A stretch of 64,000 nt of DNA, from the NCBI RefSeq assembly GCF_003818115.1, contig NZ_RPOI01000018.1, forward strand, positions 124,001-188,000, in the 5' to 3' direction. The stretch comes from Citrobacter youngae. GTDB lineage: Bacteria; Pseudomonadota; Gammaproteobacteria; Enterobacterales; Enterobacteriaceae. Each line of letters starts with the position of its first letter. Within the stretch, counting starts at the first letter, position 1. The translations under genes were made by a program, and so were the position numbers. The notes beneath the pieces were generated by a model. That model was not told the origin of the DNA and made no database searches. It was given only the letters and a program-made list of their open reading frames with translations. Positions 52,508 to 63,408 of this stretch are shown here, in pieces.

Positions 52508-52636
52508 ATGGTCCAAAATTGGTGCGAGTCACGGAGGCTGTCCAAAGACTCACCGGGAGGCACCCGGCACCATACTCAATTAGCCCCGACTCCCCTGCCG
52601 GGGCTTTTTCATACCTGTTTTCTGCAAATTCCATAA
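52508..52636 (+). CDS. Small ORF overlapping the structured RNA
   Basis: A 42-codon frame (MVQNWCESRRLSKDSPGGTR...LQIP) running through the folded RNA and its terminator. Salmonella Gifsy-1 IsrK RNA is described as both regulatory RNA and message for a small Orf45, so a coding function here is possible. No strong ribosome-binding site is seen. Confidence 0.3.
   Translation: MVQNWCESRRLSKDSPGGTRHHTQLAPTPLPGLFHTCFLQIP
52521..52609 (+). ncRNA. Structured small RNA with intrinsic terminator, lambdoid-prophage type
   Basis: The sequence folds as a compact three-way structure: outer stem GGTGC (52521-52525) with GCACC (52567-52571); arm one GAGTC/GACTC (52526-52530, 52547-52551) continuing as GGA/TCC; arm two CCGGG/CCCGG (52553-52557, 52563-52567, sharing one base with the outer stem). 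A strong terminator follows (AGCCCCG/CGGGGCT, 52582-52588 and 52599-52605, then a T-run). The 5' end is unknown and may lie near 52445. It recalls isrK-like RNAs of lambdoid phages, but I cannot confirm the family. Confidence 0.6.
52582..52609 (+). terminator. Terminator of the structured RNA
   Basis: Perfect 7 bp stem AGCCCCG/CGGGGCT, ten-base loop, T5 run. Confidence 0.9.
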
Positions 52637-53745
<1,109 letters not shown>

Positions 53746-53845
53746 TCCACTATTTCTGCATTGCCATCCTCCGCTCGGCGCTTTGGCATGTATGACGTAT
53801 AATGCGGCTTTGATGCATTCTGATCTATTCCACACAACTAATAAA

Positions 53846-54190
53846 ATGAACCTCAATCGTTTCTGTTACTTGCTACTGATTTTGGCTGCGTCAGGCAGTA
53901 TATTCACCCCACATCCCTTGGCCATGTGGTGCCTGCTTGTTAATGTTTTGACGCTGGTGATTTACGGCGCAGATAAAATGGCGGCGCGTAAGGCCTGGCG
54001 CAGAGTGCCAGAATCCACTTTGCTGGTGTTTGGCGTTGTGGGCGGGTGGCCTGGCGCGATTGCGGGCCAACAACTTTTTCGTCATAAAACACAAAAACAG
54101 CCATTCAAAACCTATTTCATAATCAGTATTTTATTGAGTGTTTCAGCGATGGCAGCTGTTTATTGGCTTTTAGCATTTTCATCTTCCTGA
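53846..54190 (+). CDS. DUF1294 family inner membrane protein
   Basis: A 114-residue protein with three predicted helices. The middle has the DUF1294 signature: YGADKMAARKAWRRVPESTLLVFGVVGGWPGAIAGQQLFRHKTQKQPFKTYF. The function of the family is unknown; some members are fused to cold-shock domains. The start at MNLNRFCYLLLIL is chosen because the helix begins there; frame Mets lie up to 63 bp upstream. A TATAAT at 53798-53803 may be its -10 element. It is the first of four plus-strand genes in the right half of the insert. Confidence 0.85.
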   Translation: MNLNRFCYLLLILAASGSIFTPHPLAMWCLLVNVLTLVIYGADKMAARKAWRRVPESTLLVFGVVGGWPGAIAGQQLFRHKTQKQPFKTYFIISILLSVSAMAAVYWLLAFSSS

Positions 54191-54231
54191 GTATCAATCA
54201 CGAGTATCAAAAACAGCGGAGACAGGATGAT

Positions 54232-54756
54232 ATGAAGATCTATATTATCGACCAGAATGGCGATTTGGCCTTACAAAATGGTCGCAGTATTGTTGTTGAG
54301 TTTGCTTATGGCAAATCGCTTGAACTGGCTGGTAGCCCACAACCGTTACCGGAGGGAATCCCTGACGGGATCCATATTTGGGGCGGCAGAATTCCGTATC
54401 AAACGTCAGAAGAAGTGAAGACCTCGCAACTGGATTTCAAACCGGTAGCGGCCAATGGCATGATTGTTTCACCGCTCCCGATCAAAGAATCTGATTCCTG
54501 TGTAACAGAGATGTTTATTGCAGATGATGACGGTTCCCTGCAACCGCTAAAAGGGAGCAGGGTGGTTATTGCGCTTGAAAATGGCAAAACCCTGGAGTTC
54601 ATGGAACATTATGCCAACAATGGGCTGCTGGTTTGGGGAGGACGAGAGCCCGATTCACAACTTCCTTTTGAAGAAGTTAAGCAAAGAACCGAGAGTCTTG
54701 GAGTGTATCTACTGGCAGGCAACGTTGTTCATGTATTTCCCTATAAAGTGGAGTAA
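54232..54756 (+). CDS. Unrecognised cytosolic protein made of two related repeats
   Basis: A 174-residue protein starting MKIYIIDQNGDLALQNG after GACAGGATGAT. I recognise no family. It contains an internal duplication: residues 3-84 (IYIIDQNGDLALQNGRSIVVEF...IHIWGGRIP...SEEVK) resemble residues 94-171 (MFIADDDGSLQPLKGSRVVIAL...LLVWGGREP...FEEVK). Each half is predicted beta-rich, with no signal or membrane segment. It lies 41 bp after the DUF1294 gene and 45 bp before the kinase gene, so cotranscription is likely. Confidence 0.75.
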   Translation: MKIYIIDQNGDLALQNGRSIVVEFAYGKSLELAGSPQPLPEGIPDGIHIWGGRIPYQTSEEVKTSQLDFKPVAANGMIVSPLPIKESDSCVTEMFIADDDGSLQPLKGSRVVIALENGKTLEFMEHYANNGLLVWGGREPDSQLPFEEVKQRTESLGVYLLAGNVVHVFPYKVE

Positions 54757-54801
54757 TAATATGTTTTATCGCCTCAAGGCTCAATCAAATAAGAGGCCGC
54801 A

Positions 54802-55644
54802 TTGGATAAATCTGTAGTCAATGGCTGGCTCAGCCGATGGGGACTCACTCCTGATGGCGAACAGATTGCAACGCACACATCGCAGCTTTTGCCCGTTACC
54901 GTTATTAAAAATGGACAAAAAGCGATACTCAAACTCACCACCGATGATAGTGAACGAAATGGCGGCGAGCTGATGGTTTGGTGGAGCGGGAATGGCGCAG
55001 CGAGAGTGCTTGCTCATGCTGATGGCGCGATTCTGTTAGAACGAGCAACAGGGTCGAGTTCTTTAGCTGACATGTCCCGCTCTGGCAAAGATGCGCAGGT
55101 TTGTCGCATTATTTGCCATACTGCCAGCCGTCTCCATCTCCCGCAAAATACGTCTACACCCGCGCTAACGCCGCTACATCATTGGTTTGGCGATCTTGCC
55201 CCAGCGGCGAAAATCTATGGTGGAGTTATGACGCGCTGTGCAGAGATCGCAAACGAATTGTTCTCATCTCCTCAGAATGAGGTCGTATTGCATGGTGACT
55301 TACACCACGGCAATGTCCTCGATTTTGGCCCGGCAGGCTGGCTGGCAATTGATCCCAAGGGACTACTGGGTGAGCGAGGGTTTGATTACGCCAATATATT
55401 CACGAATCCTGACCTTGCCGATCCCTGTGTTGCTATCGCGACAGACCCAAACATTTTTAAGCAACGCGTGCAACTTGTCTCTGAGATAGCCGGGATTGAA
55501 CGACAGCGACTGCTGATGTGGATAGCCGCATGGTGTGGTTTATCTTCTGCATGGTTTCTGGAGGATGGGGAAAATGCGGCGATAACCTTGCATGTCGCGG
55601 AGTTAGCGATTGCTGAACTGGACGAAGAGAGCAGGCAACTTTGA
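54802..55644 (+). CDS. APH(6)/StrB-type aminoglycoside or small-molecule phosphotransferase
   Basis: A 280-residue kinase of the APH(6)/hydroxyurea-resistance family. The catalytic loop VLHGDLHHGNVL (about 163-173) has the Brenner-motif Asp and Asn; the metal-binding Asp is in WLAIDPKGLLGERGFDYANIF near 184. AILKL near 44 provides the ATP-site Lys. Streptomycin 6-phosphotransferases such as StrB share this layout and sequence style. It starts at TTG with AAGAGG five bases before it. Whether it confers resistance is not shown; chromosomal members may have housekeeping substrates. Confidence 0.85.
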   Translation: MDKSVVNGWLSRWGLTPDGEQIATHTSQLLPVTVIKNGQKAILKLTTDDSERNGGELMVWWSGNGAARVLAHADGAILLERATGSSSLADMSRSGKDAQVCRIICHTASRLHLPQNTSTPALTPLHHWFGDLAPAAKIYGGVMTRCAEIANELFSSPQNEVVLHGDLHHGNVLDFGPAGWLAIDPKGLLGERGFDYANIFTNPDLADPCVAIATDPNIFKQRVQLVSEIAGIERQRLLMWIAAWCGLSSAWFLEDGENAAITLHVAELAIAELDEESRQL

Positions 55645-55765
55645 TCTAAGACACTGGGCTGGTAATTCTTAAACGTTATCATTAGGCTGGTAAACGTTTT
55701 ATTAATCTATCAGTGAACGGCGGTGATGTTGTGTTGTTTATTACAAAACGAGTGGGCCGGAAATA

Positions 55766-56794
55766 ATGACTTCGTTGTATTCATTAATAAAAAAACGGCC
55801 AAACCTCATATTGCTGGTGGTTTTTCTCATCGGAGCAAACATAGTCGCCTGGCTTTGGGCATTCACCGCGTTTCGGCATAATACGTCACTTCTGGCGCTG
55901 AGCCTGATCGCGTGGTGTTATGGTTTGCGTCATGCAGTCGATGCCGATCATATTGCGGCCATAGATAGTGCGACGCGAAAGCTCATGCAGCAAAACAAAC
56001 GCGCGCTGACGACGGGGGCATGGTTTTCTCTGGGACACTCCACCATCGTCGTGCTGGCAAGTATGGGTATTGCTCTGACCACCAGCGTATTTAAGCAACA
56101 TATGGTATGGTTTCAGAATATTGGTGGAATTATCGGAACCACCGTTTCTGCCGCATTTCTGCTGATTCTGGCTACCATCAACCTCATCATTTTCTGTCAG
56201 GTCTGGAAGGCGTTCCGCCATCTGAAACGTACCGGTATTTATGATCTCTCCACGGAAGATGTCACGGTTTCAGGTCCGCTGAATTGGCTATTCCGCTCAG
56301 CCTTCAGGTTGGTTGGGAAAGACTGGCACATGTATTTTGTTGGTTTCTTATTTGGCCTGGGCTTTGACACCGCGACTGAAATCTCGTTATTGGGCATATC
56401 GGCTTCAAGCGCCTCCAACGGGATGTCTGTCTGGTCCATTTTAGTCTTCCCGGCGCTGTTTACCTGCGGTATGGCGCTGATTGACTGCCTCGACAGTATT
56501 CTGATGGTTGAGGCCTACGGTTGGGCATTCAATAAGCCGCAGCGTAAGCTGTATTACAATATGACCATTACCGGAACCTCAGTGATTGTGGCGCTGTTTA
56601 TCGGTGGACTGGAGGGGTTGGGCCTGCTGTCTGATGCTTTTTCGTTACAGGGCGGGCTGTGGGACACGGTCAGTAACTTAAGTGACCACATGGGCAACGT
56701 CGGGTTTGTCATTATTGGCGTTTTTATTGCCTGTTGGATTATTTCCGCGTTGAACTACCGCTGGAAAAAATATGACGGTCTGACGTTCAGTTGA
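55766..56794 (+). CDS. NiCoT-family nickel/cobalt permease
   Basis: A 342-residue inner membrane protein with eight predicted helices. The second helix contains the signature RHAVDADHIAAID; LGHSTIVVLAS and LGFDTATEISLL are the other NiCoT motifs. It imports Ni2+ (or Co2+) with high affinity in HoxN and NixA relatives, which supply urease or hydrogenase. No Ni-responsive operator was recognised. It is followed by a 17 bp-stem hairpin and converges on rstA. Confidence 0.93.
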   Translation: MTSLYSLIKKRPNLILLVVFLIGANIVAWLWAFTAFRHNTSLLALSLIAWCYGLRHAVDADHIAAIDSATRKLMQQNKRALTTGAWFSLGHSTIVVLASMGIALTTSVFKQHMVWFQNIGGIIGTTVSAAFLLILATINLIIFCQVWKAFRHLKRTGIYDLSTEDVTVSGPLNWLFRSAFRLVGKDWHMYFVGFLFGLGFDTATEISLLGISASSASNGMSVWSILVFPALFTCGMALIDCLDSILMVEAYGWAFNKPQRKLYYNMTITGTSVIVALFIGGLEGLGLLSDAFSLQGGLWDTVSNLSDHMGNVGFVIIGVFIACWIISALNYRWKKYDGLTFS

Positions 56795-56808
56795 GGTAGA
56801 AAATCGGT

Positions 56809-56845
56809 ATGCAACTCAACGTGACGCTGTCACGTTGAGTTGCAT
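56809..56845. terminator. Long perfect hairpin between the Ni permease gene and rstA
   Basis: ATGCAACTCAACGTGAC and its exact reverse complement flank a GCT loop, a 17 bp perfect stem. There is no T-run on either side, so termination would be unusual; it may simply be a protective or convergent-gene hairpin. Confidence 0.55.
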
Positions 56846-56878
56846 TCACGCGATAGGTTATGCGCCTCATCCGGTGGG

Positions 56879-57622
56879 TTATTTCTGAGATTCGTCGTCC
56901 CAGGCGTGCGGCGCGAACAAATAACCTTTGTTGCGTACCGTTTTGATTCGATAGGGTTCAGTCGCGTTATCGAGCAGTTTTTTACGTAACCGGGAAATTG
57001 CGACATCGACACTGCGGTCCATACCGTCGTAACTTACGCCGCGCAGATTCTTCAGCAACGCATCACGGTCCATAATCTGCCCGGCATGGGTTGCCAGTTC
57101 CCAAAGTAACTCAAAATCCGCCGTAGAGAGGGCGACCAGCTCACCGCCGAGCAGCACAGACCTATTCGTTGGGTCAATGGTCAGTGCGCCAAAACGCAGA
57201 GTGGTGTGCGGGGTGATGGTGGCAGCCTGAATCCCTTTAGCCTGGGCTGAATGTTCGTTTTGGCGTAAATGCAGGCGCAGGCGAGCCAGCAGTACTGCCG
57301 GTGGTGTGGTTTTCAGGATATAGTCGCAGGCACCCATTTCGAGAGCCAGAATATGGTTCATGTCACTGTCCAGCGAAGTCAGCAGGACAATTGGACCTTG
57401 CCAGCGCCCACGCAAATCACGGCAAATAGTCATACCGTCCTTACCTGGAAGCATAATATCTAACAACACCAGATCGGGTTGCACTTGCAGAATTTTCTCT
57501 TCGGCCAAATCACCACGAGGTTCAACGATAACCTCAATATCATGCCGGGCCAGATAGGCCGCAATCAGCGAACCTACTTCGGGATCATCTTCAACAAATA
57601 CGATGGTGTTCATATCATTCAT
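56879..57622 (-). CDS. rstA: RstA, OmpR-family response regulator
   Basis: A 247-residue regulator: receiver domain residues 5-120 with the acidic pair FVEDD and the phosphorylated Asp in LVLLDIMLPG; winged-helix DNA-binding domain from about 145 (LSTADFELLWELATHAG, RLRKKLLDN, IKTVRNKGYLF). It acts with RstB in acid, iron and envelope control, under PhoP in E. coli and Salmonella. The start may be here or three codons further on (MNTIVFVEDD). Its partner kinase gene lies across the 6 kb insert. Confidence 0.95.
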   Translation of the reverse strand: MNDMNTIVFVEDDPEVGSLIAAYLARHDIEVIVEPRGDLAEEKILQVQPDLVLLDIMLPGKDGMTICRDLRGRWQGPIVLLTSLDSDMNHILALEMGACDYILKTTPPAVLLARLRLHLRQNEHSAQAKGIQAATITPHTTLRFGALTIDPTNRSVLLGGELVALSTADFELLWELATHAGQIMDRDALLKNLRGVSYDGMDRSVDVAISRLRKKLLDNATEPYRIKTVRNKGYLFAPHAWDDESQK

Positions 57623-57668
57623 TTTGAATATAAAACGCCAACATACACCGCCATCGTTTTTCCTTCCA

Positions 57669-57685
57669 TTAATCTTTTCTAAACG
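57669..57685 (-). promoter_or_regulatory. Candidate PhoP box of rstA
   Basis: On the minus strand: CGTTTA-GAAAA-GATTAA, the same hexamer-N5-hexamer pattern as upstream of slyB. It is 47 bp before the rstA start. E. coli rstA is PhoP-activated through a box of similar sequence. Confidence 0.65.
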
Positions 57686-57739
57686 AGAACGCTTCCGTTA
57701 TGCTAGAGGCTGATGTTATTGATGTGTTAAGGCAAAACG

Positions 57740-58075
57740 ATGGGGCTCGTAGTAAAAGCGGCGCTGGGTGCGCTGGTGGTGGTGTTGATTGGCTTGCTGG
57801 CTAAAACAAAGAATTACTATATTGCCGGATTAATTCCGTTGTTCCCAACCTTTGCGTTGATTGCCCACTATATTGTGGCCAGTGAACGTGGGATCGAGGC
57901 GCTGCGTACAACGATTGTATTCAGCATGTGGTCGATTATTCCCTATTTTGTCTACCTCATTTCACTGTGGTACTTCACCGGTTTTATGCGTTTACCCGTC
58001 GCGCTCATTGGCTCGGTAGTCTGCTGGAGCCTGAGCGCGTGGTTGCTGATCTTTTGTTGGATAAAACTGCACTAG
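57740..58075 (+). CDS. ydgC: YdgC, GlpM-family inner membrane protein
   Basis: A 111-residue protein with four predicted helices, like E. coli YdgC; GlpM relatives in Pseudomonas affect alginate production, but the role here is unknown. It overlaps the folM stop by four bases from the other strand. Confidence 0.9.
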   Translation: MGLVVKAALGALVVVLIGLLAKTKNYYIAGLIPLFPTFALIAHYIVASERGIEALRTTIVFSMWSIIPYFVYLISLWYFTGFMRLPVALIGSVVCWSLSAWLLIFCWIKLH

Positions 58076-58794
58076 CGCAGGTGGCGACCACCGTCAACGG
58101 CAAAGCTACGGCCGGTGACAAAGCAGCTGGTAAACAGGTAGTCTATTAAATCAATGACTTCTTTTTCACCGGGTGCGGTTTTCATCAACGATTTATTCAG
58201 CGCCTGCTGACGATATTCTGCATCGTCACCCTCGTTAAACAGGATTAGCGAGGGGGCGATTGCGTTAACTTTCACTTCCGGGGCCAGTTTGCGGGCAAAT
58301 GAGCGGGTCATATTATCCAGAGCAGCTTTACTGGCAGCATAGGCAATATGCTTGTCGCTGCCACGCTCTACGACGTAATCAGTAAAATGGATAATATCGC
58401 TGGCCGCATGCCCATGTCCGCGCAGCAGGCCTTCCAGCGCGTGATTAAGCAGGTAAGGGGTATTCACGTGGATCTGCATCATGCTGGACAGCACCTCAGA
58501 AAGCGGCAGCCCCGGTTTTTCGGCAAGCCAGGCGCTGGCATTATGCACAATAGCGCGTAAACCTTCGGTACGGGCTTTCACTTCCCTGGCAAAATCGAGG
58601 ACGCCTTCGTCGGTCGCGAAGTCAGCCTGAATACATTGTGCCCCCGCCTCTTGCAGGCCATCAATCGCCGGGTAGTGTGTCCGGTAACTGACGATCACCG
58701 GCTGCTTTTGATTCAGAAAATGCCACGCGATGGCGAGACCGATACGACGGCCCCCTCCGGTGATAAGTATTGGCAAAGCGGGCTTTTTACCCAT
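58072..58794 (-). CDS. folM: FolM, dihydromonapterin/dihydrofolate reductase
   Basis: A 240-residue short-chain dehydrogenase/reductase. The NADPH motif is LITGGGRRIGLAIA at residues 10-23; catalytic Tyr and Lys in HIAYAASKAALDNM near 150; TGRSFAVDGGRHLR ends the protein. It makes tetrahydromonapterin, the cofactor of phenylalanine hydroxylase in other bacteria. The start MGKKPALPILI matches E. coli; the frame opens 11 codons earlier. Confidence 0.95.
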   Translation of the reverse strand: MGKKPALPILITGGGRRIGLAIAWHFLNQKQPVIVSYRTHYPAIDGLQEAGAQCIQADFATDEGVLDFAREVKARTEGLRAIVHNASAWLAEKPGLPLSEVLSSMMQIHVNTPYLLNHALEGLLRGHGHAASDIIHFTDYVVERGSDKHIAYAASKAALDNMTRSFARKLAPEVKVNAIAPSLILFNEGDDAEYRQQALNKSLMKTAPGEKEVIDLIDYLFTSCFVTGRSFAVDGGRHLR

Positions 58795-58831
58795 CGAGAT
58801 CTCCATGAGTCGCAAACGATGGGTCAACTAT

Positions 58832-60214
58832 TTAACCCATCAGCATCCAGGCCGCTGGAACAGCTGCTACAAGAAGCAGGCCGATCAAAGCCATTTCCTG
58901 GCGTTTTAATACGTTGTCATGCGCGTGAGTTTTGCGGGCATAAAGGAAAACCAGCAACCCCGGAGCATACAGCACCACGGACAACAGCAGGTGCATCGGA
59001 CCTGACGCGTACAGTAACCATAAGCCATAAATGCATGCACCGACACCAACAGCCTGATGAATTGGTCGGGTCGCTATTTTCAGCAAAAATGCGCCGACGA
59101 GGAAATAGGGCACCAGAATCATCTCAGAGGCAATAGTCAGCAGCGTATTGTAGTCAGAACCTGTGAGCCAGATCAGCACCAGACAGACCTGTACACAGAT
59201 GTTAGTCAGCCACAGTGATGCAGATGGCGCACCTTGCGCATTCTGACGGGCAAAAATACGCGGGAATGCTTTGTGCGTGGATGCCAGAAATGGGACTTCC
59301 GCCGCCATAATCGTCCAGCTCAAATAGGCGCCGCAGACAGAGACAATCAAACCCGCGGCGATAATGATTTCGCCCCATGGCCCCATCATTTTAACCATCA
59401 GACCAGCCATTGATGGGTTGCGGATCTCAGCCAGTTCCGGGCGTGCGACCACGCCAAGAGAAAGCAGGGTCACCAACAGGTAGACGCCAAGCGCGGCAAG
59501 TACAGCCAGCAGTGTCGCGCGCCCAACATCGCGTTTGTTCCTCGCCCGAGCGGACACCACGACAGCGCCTTCCACGCCGATAAACACCCACAGGGTGATA
59601 AGCATGGTGTTTTTAACTTGCTCCCAGACAGGAACACCCAGTTTCACACCGGTAAAGTCCAGGCTAAAGGTGTCGAGCTTAAATAACATAAATGCCAGAA
59701 CGATAAACAGGCCAAGCGGCAGTAGCTTCGCCAGCGTCGCCACCAGATTAATGCTGGCGGCTGTCTGTACACCACGTAACACCAGAAAATGCACGACCCA
59801 CAGCAGTACCGATGCGCCAACAATAGACTGCCAGGTATTCCCGTCGCCAAACAGACGCAACGCAGGTGTATCGGTAAAGAAGCTAAGTGCGGAAAAGACG
59901 ATAACCAGATAGGAAACGTTAGCGATAACGGCGCACAGCCAATACCCCCACGCGGAACAGAAACCGATCAGTTCTCCGAAGCCTTCACGCGCGTAGGTAA
60001 AGATACCGCCGTCCAGTTCCGGGCGGATACGCGTCAGGATAAGCATGGCAAACGCGAGCAGCAGGATCCCCGCGCCCGTAATCGCCCAACCAATCAATAA
60101 CGCTGCCGGGCTGGCTACTGCAGCCATATTTTGTGGCAGGCTGAAAACACCGGCGCCAAGCATTGAGCTTAGAACCAGCGCCGTCAGTGCGCTCAGACCC
60201 AATTTCTTTTCCAT
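58832..60214 (-). CDS. ydgI: YdgI, arginine/ornithine-type APC antiporter
   Basis: A 460-residue amino-acid/polyamine/organocation transporter with twelve helices, near-identical to E. coli YdgI. SSMLGAGVFSLPQNM in helix 1 is the family substrate loop. Homology to ArcD suggests arginine-ornithine exchange, not proven here. It is 37 bp upstream of folM on the same strand. Confidence 0.93.
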   Translation of the reverse strand: MEKKLGLSALTALVLSSMLGAGVFSLPQNMAAVASPAALLIGWAITGAGILLLAFAMLILTRIRPELDGGIFTYAREGFGELIGFCSAWGYWLCAVIANVSYLVIVFSALSFFTDTPALRLFGDGNTWQSIVGASVLLWVVHFLVLRGVQTAASINLVATLAKLLPLGLFIVLAFMLFKLDTFSLDFTGVKLGVPVWEQVKNTMLITLWVFIGVEGAVVVSARARNKRDVGRATLLAVLAALGVYLLVTLLSLGVVARPELAEIRNPSMAGLMVKMMGPWGEIIIAAGLIVSVCGAYLSWTIMAAEVPFLASTHKAFPRIFARQNAQGAPSASLWLTNICVQVCLVLIWLTGSDYNTLLTIASEMILVPYFLVGAFLLKIATRPIHQAVGVGACIYGLWLLYASGPMHLLLSVVLYAPGLLVFLYARKTHAHDNVLKRQEMALIGLLLVAAVPAAWMLMG

Positions 60215-60360
60215 TTGTATCCAGTTACAAAAACGAGAGTGAGAGAATAATTATTTTGGCAAATCGCATAAAAATGGTGAAAGCGACTCAAGGCGCGGGA
60301 TTTTACGGAGAGAAGACAGCGCATGCAATGGGGATAGGCAGATTTGTGACTAAAAATGCT

Positions 60361-60383
60361 AAAGGCGGCATAAAGCCGCCTTT
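60361..60383 (-). terminator. Terminator between ydgH and ydgI
   Basis: AAAGGCGGC/GCCGCCTTT, a perfect 9 bp stem with a five-base loop, 19 bp after the ydgH stop; it can serve ydgH. Confidence 0.8.
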
Positions 60384-60401
60384 TATTGTTACAACTGTCT
60401 G

Positions 60402-61346
60402 TTACTTATACAGGTCGGCGCTGATGGTCATGTTGTTACCACGTTCCGACCACTGGCGGGTAATGTGGTAGTACTTGGCACCTTTTTTCGCTGCACGTTT
60501 AGCAACCTGGTAAGAGACTTCGGTCATGTTGCCATAGTTACCGGTGAACTTGATGCTGTCGAACGGCACCATCATCGCGGCGGTAGCTTTGTTCAACTCC
60601 TCAACTTTAGTACCGTCAGGCAGGGTGACAGTGTAACGTCCGCCTTTAGTTGACTGAGTTTCGAAGAAACGACCCACTTCGGCACTCGGAGACGCGGTTG
60701 TTGCCACGCCTGGGATTTCAACTTTCTTCGCGGCTTCGCCACCGGCTGCTAACGCGGCACGTCCGGCATCAGAATCGGCAGGGATCGCATCAGGGCTTTG
60801 AACAACACGTTTTTTCGCATCTTCTTTGTAGATGAATGCGGTAATACGTTGGTTACCCCCCTGGTTGGCATCAACCTGGCGTACGATATAAAAAGAGTAA
60901 GCCCCTTTTTCTTTCGCCACTTTGGTGATGGCATCATTTACTTCAGGTTGGCTGCGGTAGAAACCCTGAACCGTAACGGTATCGAAAGGTTCAATCAGAA
61001 CAGCCTGGTCTTTCGGTAATTCCATAACGCCGTTGATGACGCGATTTTTGGTGACTTCTGCTTTTTCAGCGTCGGCTTTATAGATATCGGCGACGACGCG
61101 CCAGTTACCGCCACTGCCAAAATCTGAGGTATCAACAACATAAAAGGAGGCTGCACCGTCTTTATCTGCACGACGGGATACGGCGTCTACCGCATCACCG
61201 ATAGAATTAAAACGACCGGTAACCACAATGCGGTCATAGGGTTTCAGGGCAGCTGCTTGCTCCGGCGTCAATTCTGTCGCTGCATTTACAGAAAAAGCAG
61301 TCGCAGAAAGAAGAGCGGACGCCAGGAGAGTGTTCTTAAGCTTCAT
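60402..61346 (-). CDS. ydgH: YdgH, periplasmic DUF1471 (BhsA/McbA-like) triple-domain protein
   Basis: A 314-residue exported protein: signal peptide to about residue 22 (SATAFSVNA), then three DUF1471 domains (about 36-95, 117-172 and 255-314). The family includes YhcN, BhsA and McbA, tied to stress and biofilm. The divergent gap to pntA is 525 bp. Confidence 0.92.
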   Translation of the reverse strand: MKLKNTLLASALLSATAFSVNAATELTPEQAAALKPYDRIVVTGRFNSIGDAVDAVSRRADKDGAASFYVVDTSDFGSGGNWRVVADIYKADAEKAEVTKNRVINGVMELPKDQAVLIEPFDTVTVQGFYRSQPEVNDAITKVAKEKGAYSFYIVRQVDANQGGNQRITAFIYKEDAKKRVVQSPDAIPADSDAGRAALAAGGEAAKKVEIPGVATTASPSAEVGRFFETQSTKGGRYTVTLPDGTKVEELNKATAAMMVPFDSIKFTGNYGNMTEVSYQVAKRAAKKGAKYYHITRQWSERGNNMTISADLYK

Positions 61347-63401
<2,055 letters not shown>

Positions 63402-63408
63402 GGGGTAA

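Noticed and set aside
55680-55705. MalI-like sequence TGGTAAACGTTTTATT before the nickel permease gene
   Set aside because: It shares the ACGTTTTAT half with the MalI operator but the left arm matches poorly, and there is no biological link.
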